Origin: Luteimonas sp.
GTDB taxonomy: Bacteria > Pseudomonadota > Gammaproteobacteria > Xanthomonadales > Xanthomonadaceae
Direction: 5' to 3'
Assembly (NCBI GenBank): GCA_024707405.1
Contig: JANPZU010000007.1
Location: forward strand, 1-54,656
DNA length: 54,656 nucleotides
This document shows positions 45,746 through 54,656 of this stretch, in pieces. The notes beneath the pieces are model-generated. The model was not told the DNA's origin and searched no databases. It saw nothing but the letters and a program-made list of their open reading frames with translations. Each line of letters opens with the position of its first letter. The stretch's first letter is position 1. Made by a program: the position numbers and the translations under genes.

Positions 45746-46168
45746 ATGCACGTCGAAATCTGGCACAACCCGGCCTGCGGAACGTCGCGCAACACCTTGG
45801 CATTGATCCGCCATGCCGGCATCGAGCCGGTCGTCGTCGAATACCTGCGTACACCGCCGGACGAGGCACGCCTTCGACAGGCCATCGCCGATGCCGGGCT
45901 GGCCGTGCGCGATGCGATCCGCAGCAAGCAACCCGAATATGCGGCCCAGGGCCTCGACGATCCGGATCTGGACGACGATGCATTGCTCGACGCCATGCTG
46001 GCCACGCCGGTGCTGATCAATCGTCCATTCGTGTTCACGCCGTTGGGCGTGCGGTTGTGCCGGCCGGATTCGGCCGTGGTGCTGGACATCCTGCCGCCGT
46101 GCGGCGGGCCGTTCCGCAAGGAGGATGGCGAACTCGTGCTTGACGAAAGCGGGCGGCGAGTGCGCTGA
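45746..46168 (+). CDS. arsC: Arsenate reductase (glutaredoxin-type ArsC)
   Basis: A 140-residue protein (MHVEIWHNPACGTSRNTLALIRHAGIEPVVVEYLRTPP), the ArsC-family signature with the catalytic Cys of HNPACGTSR. Arginines in IRSKQPEY and NRPFVF...RLCRP match those that bind arsenate in E. coli ArsC. It uses glutathione and glutaredoxin, if the family function holds; related YffB/Spx proteins share the fold. The ATG at 45746 has GAGGAA upstream; an ATG at 45728 is possible but overlaps sseA. Confidence 0.9.
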   Translation: MHVEIWHNPACGTSRNTLALIRHAGIEPVVVEYLRTPPDEARLRQAIADAGLAVRDAIRSKQPEYAAQGLDDPDLDDDALLDAMLATPVLINRPFVFTPLGVRLCRPDSAVVLDILPPCGGPFRKEDGELVLDESGRRVR

Positions 46169-46170
46169 CG

Positions 46171-46929
46171 CTACTTGCCCAGCTTCGCCACCAGTGCGCG
46201 AAGCCCGGCCTGCGTATCCGGATCGTTCCATGCCGCGACGAAGCGGTCGAGCCCGATGCGTTCGGGCTGCAGTGCGGCGATCACGTCCGCACGGGAGATC
46301 GCGCGCGTTGCCAGCATCGGCTTGCGCGGCAGCGACAGCAGGCCTTGCAACCACTCGCGTGCGCGGACGGGCACGTGGTCGATGTCTGCGAGTTCATCGA
46401 CCAGGCCGATCTCGAGCGCACGCTGTGCATCGATCATTTCACCTGCGACCAGCAGCCGTTCGGCACGTTGCGTGCCGACCACCCTGCGCATCAGGTGCTG
46501 GATGCCTTCCGGCGCGACAAGCCCGACCTGCGTTTCGTTGAGTCCGATGGCATACGGGCCGGTCGCCATCACCCGGTAGTCGCAGCACAGCGCCAGCACG
46601 CAGCCGCCTGCGGGGGCGTGCCCGTTGAGCGCGGCGGCGACCGGAACCGGCGATTCGGCGAGCGCACGCGCAGCGAGGAAGAAGCCCTCCCATGCATCAC
46701 GCAGCGCGGTGCCATCGAGCGTCAACAGGTGCGGCACGTCGAGGCCGGCGGTGAAGGCCTTGGGGCCGCCGCTCAACACCAGTCCTTTCGCATCCTGCGC
46801 AAGGGCACCGGCGATGGCATCGCCGATCGCCATGCACAGCGCCGGATGCAGCGCGTTGACCGGTGGGCGCGACAGGCGCAGTTCGTGGATGCCGTCGTCG
46901 TGCAGGAAGGTTTCGACCAGTGCGCTCAT
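46171..46929 (-). CDS. Crotonase-fold enoyl-CoA isomerase (delta3,delta2-enoyl-CoA isomerase-like)
   Basis: A 252-residue enzyme related to enoyl-CoA hydratases. The hydratase glutamate in the GGxLE position is replaced (HAPAGGCVLALCCDYRVM), while the other is kept in GLNETQVGLVAPEGIQHL. APAGGCVLAL followed by NETQVG/LVAP is the pattern of ECI1-type 3,2-trans-enoyl-CoA isomerases, which need only the second glutamate. It therefore probably isomerises cis/trans-3-enoyl-CoA in unsaturated fatty acid oxidation. It starts at 46929 (MSALVETFLHDDG). It lies 44 bases after the thioesterase. Confidence 0.8.
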   Translation of the reverse strand: MSALVETFLHDDGIHELRLSRPPVNALHPALCMAIGDAIAGALAQDAKGLVLSGGPKAFTAGLDVPHLLTLDGTALRDAWEGFFLAARALAESPVPVAAALNGHAPAGGCVLALCCDYRVMATGPYAIGLNETQVGLVAPEGIQHLMRRVVGTQRAERLLVAGEMIDAQRALEIGLVDELADIDHVPVRAREWLQGLLSLPRKPMLATRAISRADVIAALQPERIGLDRFVAAWNDPDTQAGLRALVAKLGK

Positions 46930-46973
46930 CGGGTTTCCCTTGCGTCTTGCCTGTGCAATGTGTGTGTGCGAGA

Positions 46974-47402
46974 TCAGTCCGCGAGTGCCGCCGCGACATC
47001 CCGGACAGCCTCCGGCAACGGCGTCGGGCGCCCGCTGGCACGATCGATCCACACCATCACCACGTGTCCGTCCGCATGCAGGATGGTGCCATCCTCGCTG
47101 GAAATGCGATGACCGATGGTGACGCTGGTGTTGCCGACGCGGTCGGCGAACAATTCCACCTCGACGCTGGACGGATACGGGATCGGCACGCGGTAGTTCA
47201 TCTGCACCGCGGCCAGCAGCGGCGCGACGGCATCGGTCACCCAGTCCTTCCCGAGCGAATCGAACCAGCGGATCCGCGCCTCCTCCAGGTAGGTCATGAA
47301 GTTCGAGTTGTTGACGTGGTTGAATGCGTCCAGGTCGCGCCAGCGCAACTCGATCGGCATGCGGAACAGGGCGGTGCGGTTGTCCAGGCTCATCGCATTC
47401 AA
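46974..47402 (-). CDS. Hotdog-fold acyl-CoA thioesterase family protein
   Basis: A 142-residue 4HBT-family protein: IELRWRDLDAFNHVNNSNFMTYLEEARIRWF carries the catalytic Asp and the HVNN motif. SVTIGHRISSEDGTILHADGHVVMVWID completes the hotdog. Such enzymes hydrolyse acyl-CoAs; the chain preference is unknown. The start may be 47402 or 47393. The following crotonase gene suggests a shared role in fatty acyl-CoA metabolism. Confidence 0.85.
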   Translation of the reverse strand: MNAMSLDNRTALFRMPIELRWRDLDAFNHVNNSNFMTYLEEARIRWFDSLGKDWVTDAVAPLLAAVQMNYRVPIPYPSSVEVELFADRVGNTSVTIGHRISSEDGTILHADGHVVMVWIDRASGRPTPLPEAVRDVAAALAD

Positions 47403-47450
47403 TCCAGTATCGTCCGTGGACAGTCTGTGCGCTCCGCGGCGAGCAATTGC

Positions 47451-50315
<2,865 letters not shown>

Positions 50316-50462
50316 CGGTGGGGGATCCGGTTGGGGCTGGGGGAGGCCGGCGGGCAGGGAATCGAACAGCCTACCGAGCCCCCGATCTGGGGGCAAATCG
50401 CTGGATTGCCAGCCTGCGCGATGGCGGTCTCCCGGCGTGAGACCACGCGCTGGATCAGCCGT

Positions 50463-51479
50463 TTACCAGCCCGCCAGCACCAGTTTGCCGATGGCGCTGC
50501 CGGATTCCAGCCGCCGGTGCGCCTCGCGCAGGTTGGCGGCATTGATCGGCGACAGCGTGTCGTTCAGCGTCCCCCGCAGCTTTCCCGCATCGAACAGGGC
50601 CGCGACCCGCGCCAGGATGCGGCCTTGCTCGCCCATGTCGGCGGTGCGGAAGCGCGGACGCGCGAACATCATTTCCCAGTGGATGCCGATGCACTTGGCC
50701 TTGTACGGGTCGCCGATCCTCAGCGCACCCGTGGGCTCGACGATCAGGCCGACATGGCCCTGCGGCGCCAGCAGTTCTCCCAGCACGTCCCAGTAGCGGT
50801 CGGTGTCGGCCAGGTTGAGCGCGGCGTCGATGGTGTGGAAACCCAGTGCCTGCAGTTGCGCCGCGAGTGGCTGGCGATGATCGATGACGTGATCGGCGCC
50901 GAGTTGCTTGCACCACGCCGCCGTTTCCGCCCGCGAGGCGCTGGCGACCACGGTGAAGCCGGCGAGCTTCGCCAACTGGATCGCGATGGAACCGACGCCG
51001 CCCGCACCGGCGATGACCAGCAGGGACTTGCCCGTGCCGCCGCCTTCGAAGGCGTAGGGCATCCGTTCGAACAGCAATTCCCACGCGGTGATCGCGGTCA
51101 ACGGCAATGCCGCGGCCTGGGCGAAGTCGAGCGAGGCCGGCTTGATCGCGACGAGGCGGGCATCGACCAACTGGAACTGCGCATTGCTGCCGGGGCGAGT
51201 GATGTCGCCGGCGTAATACACCGCATCGCCGGGCCTGAAGCCGGCAACGTCGCTGCCGACCGCCTCGACCACGCCTGCCGCGTCGTAGCCCAGCACTTTC
51301 GGTCGTGCTTCGACCTGCGGCTTCGGTGCACGCACCTTGGTGTCGACCGGATTCACCGATACCGCTTCCACGCGGATCAGCAGGTCGTTTGCATCGGGAG
51401 AAGGCGTTTCCAGTTCGACGTCGATCAGCGATTCGGGATCGTCGATGGGCAGGTAGCGAGTGAGTGCGACGGCTTTCAT
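50463..51479 (-). CDS. Zinc-type-like alcohol dehydrogenase / quinone oxidoreductase family protein
   Basis: A 338-residue MDR-superfamily enzyme: [37 protein letters not shown], and the NADP-binding [27 protein letters not shown]. The zinc ligands of true alcohol dehydrogenases are not seen, as in the ZADH/quinone-oxidoreductase subgroup. [27 protein letters not shown] is the C-terminal domain. The substrate is unknown. It ends 147 bases after uvrA begins and is not obviously linked to it. Confidence 0.88.
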   Translation of the reverse strand: MKAVALTRYLPIDDPESLIDVELETPSPDANDLLIRVEAVSVNPVDTKVRAPKPQVEARPKVLGYDAAGVVEAVGSDVAGFRPGDAVYYAGDITRPGSNAQFQLVDARLVAIKPASLDFAQAAALPLTAITAWELLFERMPYAFEGGGTGKSLLVIAGAGGVGSIAIQLAKLAGFTVVASASRAETAAWCKQLGADHVIDHRQPLAAQLQALGFHTIDAALNLADTDRYWDVLGELLAPQGHVGLIVEPTGALRIGDPYKAKCIGIHWEMMFARPRFRTADMGEQGRILARVAALFDAGKLRGTLNDTLSPINAANLREAHRRLESGSAIGKLVLAGW

Positions 51480-51525
51480 GGCGATGTTCCGGGCGTGGGG
51501 AAGGACAGGGTAGACGGTGGAACGG

Positions 51526-52728
51526 TCAGGCCGCGTCGGCGCAGGCTGGCAGCGCCTCCCGCGCGCGTTCGCCGCGGATCGCGATCCATGCCACGGCCGC
51601 TGCCGACAGCGGCACCAGCGCGCCGATCCACGGCAACGCCTCGAGGCCGAAGCCACGTGCGATCACCGCGCCGCCAAGCCACGCGCCGAAGGCGTTGCCG
51701 AGGTTGAAGGCGCCGATGTTCAAACTCGATGCCAGGCTCTGCGCACCCGACGCGCGCTGCAGCACCCACAGTTGCAATGGCGACACGGTGGCGAATGCCG
51801 CGGCACCGAGCAGGCCGGTGAACAGCACCATCGCGATCGGACTGTGCAATGTGAACGTCATCAAGCCCATCGCCAGCGTGAGTGCCAGCAGCGTGACGAT
51901 CAATGCGCGCGGCACGCCGCGATCGGCGAGGCGTCCGCCGAGCAGGTTGCCTGCGATCATGCCGACGCCGAACACCAGCAGGATCGGCGACACCGCGGCA
52001 TCGGCGAAGCCGGTCACCTGCGTCAGCAGCGGCTGGATGTAGGTGTAGACCGCGAACATGCCGCCGAAGCCGAGCACGGTCATCAACAGGCCCAACAGTA
52101 CCGGCGTGCGCGACACCACCTTGAGTTCCGCGCGCACGTTCGATGCCTGCGGCGCGCCGCGATCCGCAGGCACCAGCGTGGCGATCACCAAGGTCGCGAC
52201 CACGCCGATCGCGGCCACCGCCCAGAACGTCGAACGCCAACCGTACTGCAAGCCGAGCCACGCGCCCGCCGGCACGCCGAGCAGGGTGGCGACGGTCAGG
52301 CCGGTGAACATCACCGAGATCGCCGACGCCTTGCGGTCTTCGCTGACCAGGCCGGTCGCGACCACCGCGCCGACGCCGAAGAAGGTGCCGTGCGCCAGCG
52401 AGGTGACTACGCGCGCGGCCATGAGCAGTTCGTAGTTCGGCGCCAGCGCGCAGGCAAGGTTGCCGAGCGTGAACACCACCATCAGCGCGACCAGCACGGT
52501 CTTGCGCGGCAGGCGGTTGGTGGCGAGCGTGAGCAACGGTGCGCCCACGAAGACGCCCAGTGCGTAGCCGGAGATCAGCATCCCGGCCATCGGCAGGCTG
52601 ACCTGCAGGTCGGTGGCGACCTGCATCAGCAGGCCCATGATCACGAACTCGGTGGTGCCGATGCCGAAGGCGCCGGCGGTCAGGGCATAGACCGCCAGAG
52701 GCATGCGCGGGGAGGGGGTGGGGGGCAT
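51526..52728 (-). CDS. MFS efflux transporter (AraJ/YdhP-like)
   Basis: A 400-residue major-facilitator protein with twelve hydrophobic segments. FGIGTTEFVIMGLLMQVATDLQVSLPMAGMLISGYALGVFVGAP is the N-terminal signature of the AraJ/YdhP/PbuE-type drug:H+ antiporters. LATNRLPRKTVL is the motif A-like loop. A start at 52728 is used; 52704 is an alternative. It diverges from a LysR regulator 100 bases away, suggesting that the regulator controls it. Confidence 0.85.
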   Translation of the reverse strand: MPPTPSPRMPLAVYALTAGAFGIGTTEFVIMGLLMQVATDLQVSLPMAGMLISGYALGVFVGAPLLTLATNRLPRKTVLVALMVVFTLGNLACALAPNYELLMAARVVTSLAHGTFFGVGAVVATGLVSEDRKASAISVMFTGLTVATLLGVPAGAWLGLQYGWRSTFWAVAAIGVVATLVIATLVPADRGAPQASNVRAELKVVSRTPVLLGLLMTVLGFGGMFAVYTYIQPLLTQVTGFADAAVSPILLVFGVGMIAGNLLGGRLADRGVPRALIVTLLALTLAMGLMTFTLHSPIAMVLFTGLLGAAAFATVSPLQLWVLQRASGAQSLASSLNIGAFNLGNAFGAWLGGAVIARGFGLEALPWIGALVPLSAAAVAWIAIRGERAREALPACADAA

Positions 52729-52770
52729 GGGGGTTGTGCCGGCAGGAAACGGAGGCGCACAGCCTGCGCC

Positions 52771-52827
52771 TTCCAATTTATTGGAAAAATGGCGAATATT
52801 CCAAATCAATTTCAATGAAATATTGAT
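52771..52827. promoter_or_regulatory. Palindromic operator region between the MFS and LysR genes
   Basis: TTCCAATTTATTGGAA (52771-52786) is a 16-base imperfect palindrome, and ATCAAT/ATTGAT (52805-52810 and 52822-52827) an inverted repeat with an 11-base spacer. The second overlaps the region just upstream of the LysR start codon. Such AT-rich dyads with T-N11-A spacing are typical LysR-type binding sites. The stretch is markedly AT-rich in a GC-rich chromosome. Confidence 0.6.
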
Positions 52828-52828
52828 A

Positions 52829-53779
52829 ATGGATCGCGTCGGTGACCTCACCCTGTTCCTGCGCGTGCTCGACCTAGGCTCGATCACGGCGGCTGCCCGC
52901 AGCCTCGACCTGTCGGTGGCTGTCGCCAGCCAGCGGCTGAAGCGGCTGGAGTCCGAGCTGGGTGTCCGCCTGCTGCACCGGACGACCCGTCGCCTGCATC
53001 CCACGCCGGAAGGCGCGGCGCTGGCCGAGCAGGGCCGGGTGTTGGTGGAGGAACTCGAGTCGCTGGGATCGAGCTTGCGCCAGGCCGCCAGCGAGGTTGC
53101 CGGCACCCTGCGGGTCACGGCTTCGGCTTCGTTCGGGCGGCAGTACATCTCGCCGTTGCTGCCAGGATTCCTCGCCAGGCATCCGCGGCTGCGGGTCAGC
53201 CTGGATCTGGACGACCGCGTCACCGATCTGGTCGGGGCCGGGTTCGACCTCGCCATCCGCATCGGCACGCTGGACGATTCGACCCTGGTCTCGCGCGAAC
53301 TGGCGACCAACCGGCGCGTGCTCTGCGCCTCGCCGGAGTACCTGGCGAGGCACGGCATGCCGGGCACGCCGGATGCATTGGCCGAACACGATTGCGTGCT
53401 GCTGACCGGTCGCCACGGGCGCCAGGATGTCTGGCGGCTCACTGATCCGTCGGGCGGGCCTGTCGATGTCCGGGTACGGGGACGGTTCGACAGCAACTTC
53501 GGCGAGGCCCTGCGCGATGCAGCACTGGCAGGACTCGGGATCGCCATGCATTCGGTCTGGCATGTCCACCACGACCTGGCCGAACACCGGTTGGTGGAAG
53601 TGCTGCCGGACTGGCCGGTGCCGGCGACCGGCATCCATGCGGTGATGCCGGACAGGCGGCTGGTGCCGCCCCGGGTCAGGGCGTTCGCCGACTACCTGGC
53701 CGGGCATTTCCGGGATCCGCCGTGGGAAGGGGCCGGCCGGACATTGCGGACAGGGCCGCAGTTGCCCCCAAGTCACTGA
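52829..53779 (+). CDS. LysR family transcriptional regulator
   Basis: A 316-residue regulator. The winged helix-turn-helix is in [54 protein letters not shown], and the effector domain starts at [28 protein letters not shown]. The ATG at 52829 (MDRVGDL) is the standard start for this family; the frame is open upstream but not similar. Divergent arrangement with the MFS transporter makes it the likely regulator of that transporter and of itself. The inducer is unknown. Confidence 0.92.
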   Translation: MDRVGDLTLFLRVLDLGSITAAARSLDLSVAVASQRLKRLESELGVRLLHRTTRRLHPTPEGAALAEQGRVLVEELESLGSSLRQAASEVAGTLRVTASASFGRQYISPLLPGFLARHPRLRVSLDLDDRVTDLVGAGFDLAIRIGTLDDSTLVSRELATNRRVLCASPEYLARHGMPGTPDALAEHDCVLLTGRHGRQDVWRLTDPSGGPVDVRVRGRFDSNFGEALRDAALAGLGIAMHSVWHVHHDLAEHRLVEVLPDWPVPATGIHAVMPDRRLVPPRVRAFADYLAGHFRDPPWEGAGRTLRTGPQLPPSH

Positions 53780-53791
53780 ATCGGCTATGAT
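53762..53791 (+). promoter_or_regulatory. Candidate sigma-70 promoter of rplU-rpmA
   Basis: TTGCCC (53762-53767), 18 bases, TATGAT (53786-53791), overlapping the end of the LysR gene. It would leave a leader of about 70 bases before rplU. Confidence 0.5.
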
Positions 53792-53867
53792 TCCGCTTCT
53801 GTCCGCCCTCGATGGCAGGCAGATCAAGAATAACTACAGAATCAACATCGAACACGAGAGGCTCCAC

Positions 53868-54188
53868 ATGTACGCAGTACTGGTCACCGGCGGTAAGCAA
53901 TACCGCGTGGCGCAGGGCGAAACGCTCCGCGTCGAGAAGCTCGAAGCCGAAGCCGGCAACGAGATCACGTTCGACAACATCCTGATGCTCGGCGACAGCG
54001 ACGGCATCAAGATCGGCGATGCGCTCAAGGGCGCCAGCGTCACCGCCAAGGTCGTGGCCCACGGCCGCGCCGACAAGGTGCGCATCATCAAGTTCCGCCG
54101 CCGCAAGCACCACATGAAGCAGCAGGGACATCGCCAGCACTACACCGAAATCGAGATCACCGGCATCGCCGGTGGCGACAAGAAGTAA
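53868..54188 (+). CDS. rplU: 50S ribosomal protein L21
   Basis: A 106-residue 50S subunit protein: [35 protein letters not shown], with the conserved [36 protein letters not shown]. It starts at 53868 with GAGAGG upstream. It is the first gene of the rplU-rpmA-obgE cluster, in the same order as most bacteria. Confidence 0.98.
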   Translation: MYAVLVTGGKQYRVAQGETLRVEKLEAEAGNEITFDNILMLGDSDGIKIGDALKGASVTAKVVAHGRADKVRIIKFRRRKHHMKQQGHRQHYTEIEITGIAGGDKK

Positions 54189-54200
54189 GGAGAAGCAGTC

Positions 54201-54461
54201 ATGGCACATAAAAAGGGCGTAGGTTCCTCGCGCAACGGCCGCGACTCCAACCCGAAGTACCTCGGCGTCAAGATCTTCGGTGGCCAGGCCATCGACGCCG
54301 GCAACATCATCGTGCGCCAGCGTGGCACCCAGTTCCATCCGGGCCCGGGCGTCGGCCTCGGCCGCGACCACACGCTGTTCGCGCTGGTCGATGGCAAGGT
54401 CGAGTTCTCGACCAAGGGCCCGAAGAAGCGCCGCACCGTCAGCGTGGTCGCCGAAGCGTAA
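54201..54461 (+). CDS. rpmA: 50S ribosomal protein L27
   Basis: An 86-residue protein starting [24 protein letters not shown]. It is located at the peptidyl transferase centre through its N-terminal tail. It starts 12 bases after rplU, with the ribosome binding site AAGGAG. Confidence 0.98.
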   Translation: MAHKKGVGSSRNGRDSNPKYLGVKIFGGQAIDAGNIIVRQRGTQFHPGPGVGLGRDHTLFALVDGKVEFSTKGPKKRRTVSVVAEA

Positions 54462-54482
54462 GCTTCGCACCATGCCGAGCGA

Positions 54483-54512
54483 AGGCCCCGCCGCGTGCGG
54501 GGCTTTTCGTTT
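54483..54512 (+). terminator. Rho-independent terminator after rpmA
   Basis: GCCCCGC, CGCGT, GCGGGGC then TTTTCGTTTG, 23 bases after rpmA and before obgE. Obg expression probably relies on read-through or its own promoter. Confidence 0.8.
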
Positions 54513-54584
54513 GTGCCGATGCAGGCTTCATCCTCGCACCACATTCGCAATGCAACCTGATCCCGCAACATCGAGCCGAACGCC

Positions 54585-54656
54585 ATGAAACTCGTCGACG
54601 AAGTAGAAATCACCGTGACTGCCGGCAACGGCGGCAATGGTTGCGTGGGTTTCCGT
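54585..54656 (+). CDS. obgE: GTPase Obg/CgtA (N-terminal fragment; window edge)
   Basis: The first 24 codons, [20 protein letters not shown] and then VGFR, match the glycine-rich N-terminal Obg domain. The rest lies beyond the window. The rpmA-obgE order supports the call. Confidence 0.9.
   Translation, partial: MKLVDEVEITVTAGNGGNGCVGFR

Overview
The window is a GC-rich chromosomal segment from a gammaproteobacterium, most likely of the family Xanthomonadaceae (Lysobacter/Luteimonas/Thermomonas-like). This rests on gene order (clpX-lon-hupB-tRNA-Val-tRNA-Asp-ppiD; gloB/methyltransferase/rnhA/dnaQ; oprP-pstS-pstS-pstCAB-phoU; rplU-rpmA-obgE) and on REP elements of the type common in that group. 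I could not run a search, so the genus is not resolved. About 50 protein genes, three tRNAs and several regulatory RNA or DNA sites are supported. Coding density is high and no intact mobile element or CRISPR array is visible.

Region by region. 1-6000: protein quality control (clpX end, lon, hupB, two tRNAs, ppiD). 6000-11540: fabI-mltD-gloB on the minus strand, divergent from a methyltransferase-rnhA-dnaQ set, then a frameshifted PP2C phosphatase. 11669-15509: penicillin-acylase family protein, FtnA-type ferritin, Tpm. 15534-17974: parC, followed by two extra 97-bp copies of its own 3' end. 18135-25119: an accessory cluster with a STAND/AAA-type NTPase carrying TPR repeats (frameshifted at a G6 tract), two tandem soluble VirD4/TraG-like ATPases (the first frameshifted at a CG dinucleotide tract) and a small cREC-like receiver-domain protein. 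The last three genes are joined by ATGA overlaps. 25329-29139: small protein, tRNA-Leu, RNase R, RlmB. 29159-31477: small membrane protein, a guanidine-II riboswitch driving a SugE/Gdx exporter, a basic H1-like protein, RNase T. 31577-39086: the phosphate regulon (phoU-pstBAC, two pstS, oprP) with three PHO boxes and a REP pair. 39343-47402: M28 peptidase, nth with a duplicated 3' end, two crotonase-fold enzymes, FKBP isomerase, DUF1289-Nudix-SseA-ArsC, thioesterase. 47451-54656: uvrA, a quinone-oxidoreductase-like dehydrogenase, a divergent MFS/LysR pair, rplU-rpmA and the start of obgE.

How the parts work together. The pst block is a complete high-affinity phosphate uptake module: outer-membrane porin, two periplasmic binding proteins, ABC transporter and PhoU, under PhoB-type sites. 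The 18-25 kb cluster is the most likely uncharacterised system. Its composition (nucleotide-binding TPR sensor, paired conjugation-like ATPases without membrane anchors, receiver-like domain) resembles biological-conflict loci, but that function is inference only. Two unrelated genes, parC and nth, each have a diverged copy of their own coding 3' end immediately downstream, which no annotated element here explains.
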